NCBI GenBank assembly: GCA_964425745.1
Contig: CAYRNW010000005.1
Location: forward strand, 62,001 to 126,000
Reading direction: 5' to 3'
Origin: CALCNS01 sp964425745
GTDB taxonomy: Bacteria; Bacillota; JAAYKD01
DNA: 64,000 bases
A program made the position numbers and the translations under genes. This document shows positions 1 through 7,826 of the stretch, one piece after another. Position 1 is the stretch's first letter. Every line of letters begins with the position of its first letter. The notes beneath the pieces are model-generated. The model did not search any database. It was not told the DNA's origin and saw only the letters and a list, made by a program, of their open reading frames with translations.

Positions 1-271
1 CGACAGCGATGAGCTTTACAAGAATCCGCTTCATCCCTATACGCAAGCACTCATGTCGGCGATTCCTATGCCTGATCCGACTCTGACCAGGCAGAGAATC
101 ATTTTAGAGGGGGATGTTCCGAGCCCCGTCAATCCTCCAAAAGGCTGCAGATTCCATACTCGTTGCGTGAAGGCATTCGAACCGTGTTATCAAATCGAAC
201 CCGAATGGAAGGACATGGGCAACGGTCATAGGGTTGCTTGTCATCTTTGCCAGTCCTCTCCTTCGTGTTAG
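1..271 (+). CDS. Oligopeptide/dipeptide ABC transporter ATPase, C-terminal end (partial)
   Basis: The reading frame is open from the left edge (codons from position 2) to TAG at 269-271, so only about 89 C-terminal residues are present. The segment NPLHPYTQAL followed by PDP, and a Cys-containing tail (GCRFHTRC, then C and CHLC), is the conserved C-terminal extension of DppD/DppF/OppD/OppF-type ATPases, which energise uptake of peptides or, in relatives, nickel. The Walker and signature motifs lie outside the window, so D-type versus F-type and the substrate cannot be decided. A strong hairpin follows at 340-390, consistent with the end of the operon. Confidence 0.85.
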   Translation, partial: DSDELYKNPLHPYTQALMSAIPMPDPTLTRQRIILEGDVPSPVNPPKGCRFHTRCVKAFEPCYQIEPEWKDMGNGHRVACHLCQSSPSC

Positions 272-273
272 TT

Positions 274-289
274 TTTGTGTCAATTTTCT
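274..289. repeat. 16-nt direct repeat, copy 1
   Basis: TTTGTGTCAATTTTCT is found here, right after the stop codon of the ABC ATPase, and again at 3151-3166 at the end of a transposase remnant. A partly inverted partner (ACACAAAA, 316-323) lies nearby. The two copies bracket the accessory segment with the lipoprotein and the M23 gene. IS256-type ends often carry GTGTCAA/TTTACACAAA-like sequence, so this may be a leftover IS end; that reading is inference. Confidence 0.5.
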
Positions 290-339
290 TCTGTGTTTTG
301 TAGTAATTTCAGTTTACACAAAACATTTGGTGCGCGATT

Positions 340-394
340 AACCCTCTTTCTTCGTTTACTACATTGAGTGGTATATGAAGAAAGAGGGTTTTTG
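340..394 (+). terminator. Rho-independent-like terminator after the ABC ATPase
   Basis: A 14-bp perfect inverted repeat (AACCCTCTTTCTTC at 340-353, complement at 377-390) with a 23-nt loop is followed by a short T-rich run. It is the only strong hairpin downstream of the transporter gene. Confidence 0.65.
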
Positions 395-1082
395 TGTTGG
401 CAACGATCTTGAACAATCGGTTCTATTACGCTATGCAGAAGGCTTTAAACAGATAGCGGTAAAAAAATTAATTTTTTTGTTTCAGTGTCCGCAAACGCTA
501 TCTAACTCCGTTTACTATGGTGAAAGGCAAAAGGAGAAAGGAGGATACCATGAAACGAAAAAAACTTTAGGATACGTTGAGTTTTGATTTTCGGAATAGG
601 GGTGAAAGAACTGAATACTGTTAGATTTGCCAGTAAAGAGTCTCGTGCATTTACAAAATCATTATAAGTCTTAATAATCAGCATTTTGTCACTATTTAGA
701 TAAAATTGCTTTTTTGCGTAATAGGTCAAACTTCGCTAACGAGATATATCACAAACTAGTAAAGATTCATCGCATGGTTGTTAAAAATATGATAAAAACG
801 GTAATAATTCCTTGTAAATGCGAGAATTCGGCAAGATTTCGCATGCACAAAATATGAAATTAATAGCACAATATAGTATTGTGTTATATTGACTATTCAA
901 TTTGAATTATATATAATTATATCGAACTTTCGGTAATTACTCCTGCAAAGATGAGAGAAGCTTTCTATTTCTTCGTAGAAAAATCTACTATAATGCGATT
1001 CAGTTAGGAGGGGTAGAACAATAAGGTTAAACGAAAGGAACTATAAATGCTACTATTCTAAAATACGAGGAGGGTATTTAGT
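395..1082. other. AT-rich intergenic region without a convincing gene
   Basis: About 690 bases with no reading frame that has a plausible ribosome binding site or family resemblance. It contains many A/T tracts. A TATAAT hexamer at 989-994 lies about 90 bases upstream of the lipoprotein start and could be its -10 element, but no good -35 is seen. A GGAGG ribosome binding site at 1069-1073 precedes the next gene. Confidence 0.5.
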
Positions 1083-1520
1083 ATGGTGAAGATTCCGAAA
1101 TTCATAGTTTTGGTTATTACTCTTGCTTTGACGCTTTCGATGGTGGGGTGTAGTCAAGCGGATACACCCGAGAATAATAATGAAGGAGTGAAAACATCCG
1201 GTAATGACGTAGTAGTTGTGAACGAATCTACGAGTGACAAAATTGAAGCAAAGCCCAATAGCGCTCCATCAGATGAGATAGTAGCATTTATCTCCGAAGC
1301 TGAAGAATTAGTTAAGTCTGTTAATCAGGTTGACGAGTTACGGAGGTTACTATTTGAATATGAATTCGTTACCGATGTGCAAGTTTTCCGAAACGACAGC
1401 GATTCCCAAAACGCAAAGCTTCAGATTACCGAGGGTAAGGTGGAAAAAGGAACTGTAGTAATTGTATTCTATGGTGAAAACGGCGAGTCTTGGATTCAGT
1501 ACACGAGACATAAGACTTAA
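1083..1520 (+). CDS. Putative lipoprotein of unknown function
   Basis: The 145-residue product starts with a basic n-region, a hydrophobic stretch and a lipobox ending at Cys23 (SMVGC), so it should be lipid-anchored on the outer face of the membrane. A Thr/Asn/Ser/Glu-rich linker follows. The C-terminal half (about 72-145), with an Asp-Val-x-Val-Phe/Tyr motif and a GESWIQYT end, resembles the region before the peptidase domain in the neighbouring broken M23 gene (SDVKVY ... KSWIEHT). The two genes therefore look like paralogues sharing a small secreted domain. I do not recognise the family. The ribosome binding site is GGAGG at 1069-1073. Confidence 0.7.
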   Translation: MVKIPKFIVLVITLALTLSMVGCSQADTPENNNEGVKTSGNDVVVVNESTSDKIEAKPNSAPSDEIVAFISEAEELVKSVNQVDELRRLLFEYEFVTDVQVFRNDSDSQNAKLQITEGKVEKGTVVIVFYGENGESWIQYTRHKT

Positions 1521-1577
1521 TACGAATTGATTTCATAAGAGGTTTTACTGAAGTCTAAAAAATAGGGAGGGTTTATT

Positions 1578-2929
1578 ATGAGAAAAATTTGCAAAACACT
1601 AATGATGGTCTTGGTATTATCGCTTTCGATTTCCTGTTTAACTTCATTTTCTTTCGCATATCAATCTCAAGAAACAGGTATAGACAAAGGAATTACAGAA
1701 CCAAAAATGTCCGCGAAAGATATAAGCGGAGATTACGAAGGCAGATTGAGCGAATATGTCCCGTTATTTGTTGAATTAGTAACAAAACAGAAAAGATCGA
1801 TGAGTTGATTCAAAGTGTTAATACCTTAAGCGACGATATTGAGATTAGCGACGTGAAGGTTTATGAGTCTGCTTCAAGCTTAATAGAAGGCAATCGTGTT
1901 TATGATGGCTACTTATCAGAAGGCATGGTTGTGAAAATCTTTTATGATTACGGTAAATCGTGGATTGAACACACAAAAGTGACACAAGCAAACGAATTGG
2001 GTTCAAGCGAAGATTTAAGTGGTACTCGTAATCTTTATGGTTTTATATTGCCTTTGAGTGATATGAATTTGCACACTCACGTTATTTGCCTTTCTAATTG
2101 CTCACAATATAGTGGGTGTATCAAGTGTCAGTTAGATGGTAGTGGCACTTGGCGTGGAAGTCAACATAATGGTATTGATGTCAGTTGGAGTGGGATAGAT
2201 GGAACAAGTATTTTAGCCGTTAGAGCTGGAACAGTTACAAAGGGGTATGATTCCGCGGGCTGGGGACATTGGGTTAAATTAGCACACAACAATGGGCTAA
2301 GTACGTTGTACGCACATATGCAAATTGGATCGTCTGTTTCGGGAACGGTTTCACAAGGAGCTACTCTAGGAAGTGTTGGTTCAACAGGAAACTCAAATGG
2401 ACCACACCTTCACTTTGAGGTATACAACTCAAGTAATTTCCGTGTTGACCCTATGCCTTACTTACATGGTGTTGACCCAGTAGCTATCAAAAATTACAAG
2501 ATTGTTGATGGTCCTCTGACAGTCAGAGCTTCTGCAAACTCTTCGTCCACTTCGTACGGAACTCTTTCAAATGGTACATCTGTTTCGATTACTAATATAC
2601 AGGTTGGAGGAAGTTATGTCTTTGGAAACATTTCTTCAGGAACACATAGCGGACGTTGGGTTGCAATAGGGACTGTTGCTGGAGGTGTTTATGCTACCGA
2701 CTAAACCAGCACTTGGATGGTGATTGATGGGCCATTGACAATTCGTGCTTCTGCTTCGACATCTTCTACAAGCTACGGCACTATTTCAAATGGCACAACA
2801 TTTACAATAAACGATACGGCTTTGAGCGGAAGCTATGTCTTTGGGAAAATTTCTTCGGGAACACATAGCGGACGTTGGGTTGCTTTAGGAAACGGGTCTT
2901 CAAGATATTGTATGACCCCTATTTTTTAA
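1578..2929 (+). pseudogene. Secreted M23 (LytM-type) peptidase gene, broken by a frameshift and an in-frame stop
   Basis: The gene starts at ATG 1578 after AGGGAGGG with a signal peptide (residues 1-27). The frame stops at TGA 1806-1808, but the same protein continues in the -1 frame: the conserved segment KIDELIQSVN spans the join, so a shift lies between about 1770 and 1800. The continued frame holds the M23 metallopeptidase domain (HNGID, about 2166-2180; HLHFE, about 2404-2418), which cleaves peptidoglycan cross-bridges, and then an SH3-like repeat. TAA at 2702-2704 interrupts it in frame; the same frame resumes directly with a second, near-identical repeat (GPLTIRAS ... SGRWVALG) to 2929. 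Two lesions make a pseudogene likely, although a truncated peptidase could be made from an internal TTG at 1805. Confidence 0.75.
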
Positions 2930-2997
2930 ATTTTTGTAACACATAGTCGATAAGTTACAATAAGTTGCATAAATTGAAACAAGATTAAGATAGACAT

Positions 2998-3170
2998 AGT
3001 TTGCAGATATCTGGTAGAATGAAGCTACCATACCATCATTCTGAAAGCAGACAGCAAACCATGTCCCTGTCTGAAAGGAGTCTTGATTGAAACCACCACC
3101 ATCGGGTGAACGAGGATGGCTACAGAGAGATTATCGGAGCAGTTGAGTCGTTTGTGTCAATTTTCTAAAC
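2998..3170 (+). mobile_element. Decayed IS256-family (mutator-type) transposase fragment
   Basis: At about 3105-3160 one frame encodes VNEDGYREIIGAVES, which matches the well conserved NEDGYREILG motif of IS256-type transposases. The rest of the gene is missing and the frame ends at TAA within 3166-3169. The fragment ends with the 16-nt sequence that also occurs at 274-289. No intact terminal repeats or target duplication could be identified. The region 2930-3257 otherwise holds no gene; an AT-rich hairpin (AAATTCCC ... GGGAATTT, 3176-3205) lies at its end. Confidence 0.5.
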
Positions 3171-3257
3171 ATTCAAATTCCCTCCTCATACAGAGAAGGG
3201 AATTTTTTATTTAAACAGAACTTACCATAAGTTAAATGTAAAAATGGAGTGAATGAA

Positions 3258-4412
3258 ATGAGAAAGCTTTTTTGTGGGATGATGACCGCAGTGATCATCC
3301 TTTTGTCAATGACCCAATATGAAGTACAAGCCCAAGGTATAGATTTATTAGCCGATGCTACTTTGCTCATGGTGGCCGAAACCGGACAGATTTTGTATGA
3401 AAACAACAGTCAAGTACCCATGGCCCCGGCCAGCATTACGAAAGTCATGACACTTTATTTAGTCATGGAAGCACTTGAGCAAGAGGTCATCCACCTAGAT
3501 GATATCGTAACAGTCAGTCAAAGAGCTTGGGAGATCGGGGAGTCCTCCATGTTTTTAAATCATGGAGATCAAGTCACCGTCGATTTGCTGATTCAAGGAC
3601 TAACGGTTGTTTCCGGAAACGATGCTGCCATTGCTTTGGCGGAGCATGTATCCGGTAATGTGGAAGACTTTGTGAAGAAGATGAATGATAAGGCTCAAGA
3701 ATTGGGGATGACCCAAAGCCATTTTCAAAATCCTCATGGTTTAGATGCGGCCAATCACCGAATGTCGGCTGAAGATATAGCCATCCTTTGTAGTGATTTG
3801 TACACTCATTATCCAGAAGTCATATCGTATTACACTCAAGAAAGCTTGACTTACGGCGGGATTCAGCAAGAGAACCGTAACCCACTCTTGGGCAATGTAC
3901 CAGGAGTTGACGGGATTAAGACGGGTTTTACCGATGAAGCAGGATATTCTATTGCTGTCAGCGCAAAAAAAGATGATTTACGGCTAATTGCTGTGATTTT
4001 AGGGTGCGAAACCGAAGAAGTTCGACGAGTCGAAGCAGCAACCTTGCTGGAATATGCCTTTACCAATTTTCAAGCTCATACTGCTGCTACAGCTGGGGAA
4101 GTCTTGGGTCAAATACCAGTTCGTAGAGGAAAAGAAGACTGGGTTGACTTTGCTGCACAACAGAATTACCCCATTATCATCGAAACCGGTTCCGAAGCAG
4201 AAGTGACGGTAATCTTGGTGGCTCAAGCAGATCTAACAGCACCCATTACCGAAGGACAAGAAGTGGGACATTTGGAAGTCAGCTATCGAAACCAAATTCA
4301 AGGTCAGGTACCCCTAATTGCTACCAAAGAAATCGTAAAAGGTAATATTTTTAAAATCATTTGGCAGTCGATCACGGAATTTTTTAATAATATTGTCAGA
4401 ATCAGCAAATAA
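3258..4412 (+). CDS. dacF: Serine-type D-Ala-D-Ala carboxypeptidase (peptidase S11)
   Basis: The 384-residue protein is a low-molecular-mass penicillin-binding protein that removes the terminal D-Ala from peptidoglycan stem peptides outside the membrane. An N-terminal signal peptide ends near residue 26. The three active-site motifs are in order: SITK (Ser59-Lys62), SGN (119-121) and KTG (221-223). A C-terminal beta-rich domain (about 270-355) and a hydrophobic/amphipathic tail (about 360-384) fit the usual PBP5/DacF layout. ATG 3258 is preferred over GTG 3249 because GGAG (3246-3249) is correctly spaced from it. DacB, DacA and DacF cannot be told apart from sequence alone; no sporulation genes lie nearby. 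Confidence 0.85.
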   Translation: MRKLFCGMMTAVIILLSMTQYEVQAQGIDLLADATLLMVAETGQILYENNSQVPMAPASITKVMTLYLVMEALEQEVIHLDDIVTVSQRAWEIGESSMFLNHGDQVTVDLLIQGLTVVSGNDAAIALAEHVSGNVEDFVKKMNDKAQELGMTQSHFQNPHGLDAANHRMSAEDIAILCSDLYTHYPEVISYYTQESLTYGGIQQENRNPLLGNVPGVDGIKTGFTDEAGYSIAVSAKKDDLRLIAVILGCETEEVRRVEAATLLEYAFTNFQAHTAATAGEVLGQIPVRRGKEDWVDFAAQQNYPIIIETGSEAEVTVILVAQADLTAPITEGQEVGHLEVSYRNQIQGQVPLIATKEIVKGNIFKIIWQSITEFFNNIVRISK

Positions 4413-4417
4413 CCCTC

Positions 4418-4446
4418 TGTTCAGAAATGTTCAAGTATGATATAAT
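4418..4446 (+). promoter_or_regulatory. Likely sigma-A promoter of tRNA-Arg
   Basis: A perfect TATAAT (4441-4446) lies 10 bases before the tRNA 5' end. A weak -35 (TGTTCA, 4418-4423) sits 17 bases upstream. Confidence 0.5.
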
Positions 4447-4456
4447 TTTTTGTGTT

Positions 4457-4531
4457 GCGCCCGTAGCTCAGTGGATAGAGCGCTAGGCTCCGGACCTGGA
4501 AGCGGGGGTTCGATTCCCTCCGGGCGCACCA
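4457..4531 (+). tRNA. tRNA-Arg (anticodon CCG)
   Basis: A full cloverleaf is visible: acceptor GCGCCCG/CGGGCGC, D arm GCTC/GAGC, anticodon stem CTAGG/CCTGG around loop CTCCGGA, T loop TTCGATT, and an encoded CCA end. The anticodon CCG reads CGG codons. Confidence 0.95.
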
Positions 4532-4544
4532 GAGTACTCAAATT

Positions 4545-4568
4545 TTGCCCGCAAGGGCAATTTTTTTT
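4545..4568 (+). terminator. Terminator after tRNA-Arg
   Basis: The stem TTGCCC/GGGCAA with loop GCAA is followed by eight T residues. Confidence 0.85.
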
Positions 4569-4586
4569 GAGCTAGAACAGTTTTTG

Positions 4587-4615
4587 TTGTCACTTTGTTT
4601 GCGAGAGTGTATAAT
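4587..4615 (+). promoter_or_regulatory. Sigma-A promoter of the murT-gatD operon
   Basis: TTGTCA (4587-4592), a 17-nt spacer and TATAAT (4610-4615) lie about 20 bases upstream of the first gene of the operon. Confidence 0.75.
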
Positions 4616-4633
4616 AAAAGAGGGGTGCTGTAG

Positions 4634-5095
4634 ATGATCATTGATCGAATCATTCAGCTCATGTTGCTGGTTTCTGTGATCCTGTTATTCTTGGTCATAG
4701 GATTTTTGCTGGTTGCGATCGGGGCGGTTGTACCCGGTTTTTTGGATGAGCTCTTCGTGATTGGACTTCTCATTCTTTTTGTTCAATGGCTCTGGCAATA
4801 CAGAGACGCCTCCGGGCGGGAGAACTTTTTTGTGCGTGAGTTCAGAAAAATATATTTGGCTGCCCTAACCAAAGAAATCCGGGGTAAGGTCATTGATTAT
4901 CGTAGTGATCGAGGTTTTTTTGTCTTACAAAGCGGGACTCGAGCGTATCGCTTTGCTTTGAATGCTCTCAAAGAGACCGATCGAAATCTTTTAGAATCTT
5001 GGCTTGATGACGGGGAAGATGTGCTGATGATCGTTTATTTGAATCTTTTGACCAGAAAAATGAGTCATTATGAATTCCCGCTCAATTTGGGATGA
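4634..5095 (+). CDS. Small membrane protein of unknown function, upstream of murT
   Basis: The 153-residue product has two hydrophobic segments (about 8-32 and 36-56) and then a basic, mixed alpha/beta cytoplasmic tail of about 95 residues. I do not recognise the family. The gene is first in the operon with murT and gatD and ends 11 bases before the murT start, so it is co-transcribed with lipid II amidation enzymes; any role in cell-envelope synthesis is inference. The start ATG has GGGGTG about 8 bases upstream. Confidence 0.75.
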   Translation: MIIDRIIQLMLLVSVILLFLVIGFLLVAIGAVVPGFLDELFVIGLLILFVQWLWQYRDASGRENFFVREFRKIYLAALTKEIRGKVIDYRSDRGFFVLQSGTRAYRFALNALKETDRNLLESWLDDGEDVLMIVYLNLLTRKMSHYEFPLNLG

Positions 5096-5106
5096 GGAGG
5101 AACAAC

Positions 5107-6507
5107 ATGCGTTTTACTTTAGCCGTTTTGGCTTCCAATGGAACGGCAAACTTGATCCGCTTGCTCAAGCGAGGGGGAGGGACTTCGTATCCTGGCTTGG
5201 TTGCACAAAAGATAGACCCAACCATATTGTCAAAATTGAATGCACAACTCAAACGCGGAAGCGTGCTCGTGACTGGAACCAATGGAAAAACGACAACGAC
5301 AGCCTTGATCCAAACCATATTAAAGCAATCAGGACTAAAAGTTCTTTACAATAAGACCGGTGCGAATATGTTAGCCGGGATTATTGTCTCTTTCTTAAGA
5401 GCTGCGGATGCTTTGGGTAAAATTGAACATGATGCCGCGGTGATTGAAACCGACGAAGGAGTATTCCCTCAATTGTGTCAAACCATTCATCCGGAACTGG
5501 TAGTCGTGACCAATTTTTTCAGGGATCAACTCGACCGTTACGGAGAACTCGATAAAACAATCTCTTATATTCGCATGGGGCTTTCCAAACTTCCAAAGGG
5601 AACGAAAGTGTTGTTGAACGCTGATGACCCCATGGTGGTAGGGCTGTCCGGAATCGAAGGGCTGAAGTATTTTTATTTTGGTCTTGAAGACCCAGAAATC
5701 GCTTTCCAAGAAATGAATCAAACGGCAGAGGGTAAATATTGTCCACGTTGCGGTACGATGTTGGGTTATCGTCATTACTATTACTCCCATATGGGGGATT
5801 ACCGTTGTCCCAATTGTGGATTCTCTAGACCAAAACCCACCTATTTTAGTGATAACATTCAATTAATGGGTTTAAACGGAAGTCAATTCCAACTTCATGA
5901 TACGAGCAGCCAGGGTATTGAAATTTCAACCAGTTTACCGGGGCTTTATAACATCTACAATATTTTAGCAGCAAACGCAGCCGGCGATATCTTGGGTATC
6001 GATCAGAAGTCGCGTCAAACAGCAATAAAGGGCTTTCAGAGCGTCTTTGGCCGTATGGAGCGAGTCCAAGTCCAAGATAAACAAATCATTATGGCATTGG
6101 TGAAAAATCCTGCTGGCTGGAATGAAGTCATGCGTACGCTCTTTCAGCACCACGGAAAGTATCATTTATTAATTGCGTTGAACGATCAGATCCCGGATGG
6201 AACCGATGTTTCCTGGATTTGGGATGCAGACGCAGAACAATTGAGTGCCGTTTCATCCAGTATTACCGGGTTCACAATCAGTGGGTCTCGAGCCTATGAC
6301 ATGGCAGTACGTCTTAAATATGCCGGTTTGGATCTTAAAGCAGAACAAGTTGAAATGGATATATCAAAGGCTTGGGAAAAGGCGCTGGTAGACACCGTAC
6401 CTTCAGGGATCTTAGTGGTCATTCCCAATTATACTGCCATGCTAGCACTTCAGGAAGTCATGGCAAATCAAGGATATGTCAAACCTTATTGGGAGGATAA
6501 AAAATGA
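5107..6507 (+). CDS. murT: Lipid II isoglutaminyl synthase, Mur ligase-type subunit MurT
   Basis: MurT with GatD amidates D-Glu of the lipid II stem peptide to D-isoglutamine, using ATP and ammonia from GatD, on the cytoplasmic face of the membrane. The 466-residue protein has the Mur ligase ATP loop TGTNGKTTT (about 56-64), a Mur central domain, an inserted Cys4 zinc ribbon (CPRCG and CPNCG, about 213-236) typical of MurT, and the C-terminal DUF1727 region. ATG 5107 is chosen because GGAGG (5096-5100) is well placed; an ATG at 5092 overlapping the previous stop has no such site. The stop overlaps the gatD start by 4 bases (ATGA), which fits translational coupling of a 1:1 complex. Confidence 0.93.
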   Translation: MRFTLAVLASNGTANLIRLLKRGGGTSYPGLVAQKIDPTILSKLNAQLKRGSVLVTGTNGKTTTTALIQTILKQSGLKVLYNKTGANMLAGIIVSFLRAADALGKIEHDAAVIETDEGVFPQLCQTIHPELVVVTNFFRDQLDRYGELDKTISYIRMGLSKLPKGTKVLLNADDPMVVGLSGIEGLKYFYFGLEDPEIAFQEMNQTAEGKYCPRCGTMLGYRHYYYSHMGDYRCPNCGFSRPKPTYFSDNIQLMGLNGSQFQLHDTSSQGIEISTSLPGLYNIYNILAANAAGDILGIDQKSRQTAIKGFQSVFGRMERVQVQDKQIIMALVKNPAGWNEVMRTLFQHHGKYHLLIALNDQIPDGTDVSWIWDADAEQLSAVSSSITGFTISGSRAYDMAVRLKYAGLDLKAEQVEMDISKAWEKALVDTVPSGILVVIPNYTAMLALQEVMANQGYVKPYWEDKK

Positions 6508-7253
6508 AACTGAAAATCGGGCATCTTTATCCAAACCAAATGAACCTTTATGGAGATAAGGGGAATATTATCGCGTTACAAAAACGTGCTCAGTGGCACG
6601 GCTTAGACGCAGAAGTGATTCCTCTTTGCGAAGGGGATACCTTTCTGAAGAATGATTTCGATGTGCTTTTTTTTGGGGGAGGTCAAGATCGAGAACAAAA
6701 AATCATCGCTGAGGACTTGCTAAAAATCAAGAAGAATTCAATTTATGATGCAGTTCATAACGGGGTTGTGGTTTTAGCGATTTGCGGGGGGTATCAGCTT
6801 TTGGGTGAATCATTCAAAATCTCCGAACGTGAAATCTTGCAGGGCATAGGAATTTTTGATACTTGGACTGTGGCCAGTAATAAGCGACTCATCGGAAATG
6901 TTGTAGTTCAAACCGATTTGTTTTCTAGAACATTAGTGGGATTTGAAAATCATAGCGGTCAAACCTTTTTGAGACCTTCAGCAAAAGCACTGGGAACAGT
7001 ACTGGCCGGATTTGGAAACAACGGTGAAGACAATCAAGAGGGGTGTATAACGCATAATGTGTTTGGTACCTATTTACATGGTGCACTATTACCAAAGAAT
7101 CCAACGTTTACCGATCACCTCCTCAAATTGGCACTTAAGCGCCGCGAAGAGAGCTGGAAATGGCAGCCAATTGAGAGCGAATTAGAGAATCAGGCACACG
7201 CAATTGCAGAAAAAATAGCAAAACACTCCAAAATAAATCCGGTAGTTCAATGA
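6504..7253 (+). CDS. gatD: Lipid II isoglutaminyl synthase, glutamine amidotransferase subunit GatD
   Basis: This is a class I glutamine amidotransferase of the cobyric-acid-synthase-like type that hydrolyses glutamine and feeds ammonia to MurT. In the 249-residue product the nucleophile is Cys94 (AICGGYQLLG) and the catalytic His is in GTYLHG (His192). The start overlaps the murT stop by 4 bases. Cobyric acid synthase (CobQ) also contains this domain but is longer and lies among cobalamin genes; the murT neighbour decides the assignment. Confidence 0.93.
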   Translation: MKLKIGHLYPNQMNLYGDKGNIIALQKRAQWHGLDAEVIPLCEGDTFLKNDFDVLFFGGGQDREQKIIAEDLLKIKKNSIYDAVHNGVVVLAICGGYQLLGESFKISEREILQGIGIFDTWTVASNKRLIGNVVVQTDLFSRTLVGFENHSGQTFLRPSAKALGTVLAGFGNNGEDNQEGCITHNVFGTYLHGALLPKNPTFTDHLLKLALKRREESWKWQPIESELENQAHAIAEKIAKHSKINPVVQ

Positions 7254-7271
7254 AAAATTCCTGTTCGGCTA

Positions 7272-7300
7272 TTGACGAACCAATTTTCTTGGGATATAAT
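7272..7300 (+). promoter_or_regulatory. Sigma-A promoter of the tRNA cluster
   Basis: TTGACG (7272-7277), 17-nt spacer, TATAAT (7295-7300), 32 bases before tRNA-Asp. Confidence 0.8.
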
Positions 7301-7331
7301 ACATCCTGCTTGGACAAATTCCTTGTTTAAC

Positions 7332-7408
7332 GGAGCTGTGGTGTAGCGGCCTAACATGCCTGCCTGTCACGCAGGAGACCGAGGGTTCAAATCCCTTCAG
7401 CTCCGCCA
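7332..7408 (+). tRNA. tRNA-Asp (anticodon GTC)
   Basis: Acceptor GGAGCTG/CAGCTCC, anticodon stem CCTGC/GCAGG around loop CTGTCAC, T loop TTCAAAT, encoded CCA. First of four closely spaced tRNA genes. Confidence 0.95.
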
Positions 7409-7415
7409 AGTTTTT

Positions 7416-7491
<76 letters not shown>

Positions 7492-7496
7492 GGAAT

Positions 7497-7572
7497 GCGG
7501 AAATAGCTCAATTGGTAGAGCACCACCTTGCCAAGGTGGGGGTTGCGAGTTCGAGTCTCGTTTTCCGCTCCA
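7497..7572 (+). tRNA. tRNA-Gly (anticodon GCC)
   Basis: Acceptor GCGGAAA/TTTCCGC, anticodon stem CCACC/GGTGG around loop TTGCCAA, T loop TTCGAGT, encoded CCA; 5 bases after tRNA-Phe. Confidence 0.95.
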
Positions 7573-7580
7573 AACCCCGT

Positions 7581-7657
7581 GGGGGCGTAGCTCAGCTGGT
7601 ATGAGCGCTACCTTGACACGGTAGAGGTCACGTGTTCGAACCACGTCGCTCCCACCA
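7581..7657 (+). tRNA. tRNA-Val (anticodon GAC)
   Basis: Acceptor GGGGGCG/CGCTCCC, anticodon stem CTACC/GGTAG around loop TTGACAC, T loop TTCGAAC, encoded CCA; 8 bases after tRNA-Gly. Confidence 0.95.
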
Positions 7658-7667
7658 CGGACTTCTT

Positions 7668-7699
7668 AGAGCTGTTGTACAGCAGCTCTTCTTTTTTAT
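7668..7699 (+). terminator. Terminator after tRNA-Val
   Basis: A hairpin GAGCTGTT/AGCAGCTC with one mismatch and loop GTAC is followed by a T-rich run. tRNA-Pro starts directly after it, so read-through or a very compact promoter must supply the last tRNA. Confidence 0.65.
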
Positions 7700-7700
7700 T

Positions 7701-7777
7701 CGGGGCGTAGCGCAGCTTGGTAGCGCGTTTGGTTCGGGACCAAAAGGCCGGAGGTTCGAATCCTCTCGCCCCGACCA
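7701..7777 (+). tRNA. tRNA-Pro (anticodon CGG)
   Basis: Acceptor CGGGGCG/CGCCCCG, anticodon stem TTTGG/CCAAA around loop TTCGGGA, T loop TTCGAAT, encoded CCA. The anticodon CGG reads CCG codons. It lies immediately downstream of a hairpin terminator. Confidence 0.95.
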
Positions 7778-7790
7778 CTGTTATAAGAAA

Positions 7791-7826
7791 CGGGAAGGTG
7801 AATGTCACCTTCCCGCTATTTTTTTA
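7791..7826. terminator. Strong terminator between tRNA-Pro and corA
   Basis: An 11-bp perfect stem (CGGGAAGGTGA at 7791-7801, complement at 7805-7815) with a 3-nt loop is followed by seven T residues on the plus strand. The convergent corA gene ends at its far side, where the T-run is weaker on the minus strand, so it may act in both directions. Confidence 0.85.

Noticed and set aside
375..587. Open frame of 70 codons downstream of the first terminator
   Set aside because: It starts inside the terminator stem, has no ribosome binding site and no protein-like composition.
1770..1808. Programmed frameshift in the M23 gene
   Set aside because: No canonical X XXY YYZ heptamer in phase and no downstream hairpin; a mutation or sequence error is simpler, especially with the second lesion downstream.
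2702..2704. Stop codon read-through or recoding at the TAA in the M23 gene
   Set aside because: TAA is the least leaky stop, no recoding element is visible, and the gene is already frameshifted upstream.
5395..5862. 155-codon antisense frame inside murT
   Set aside because: No ribosome binding site or family similarity; the sense frame has clear MurT motifs.
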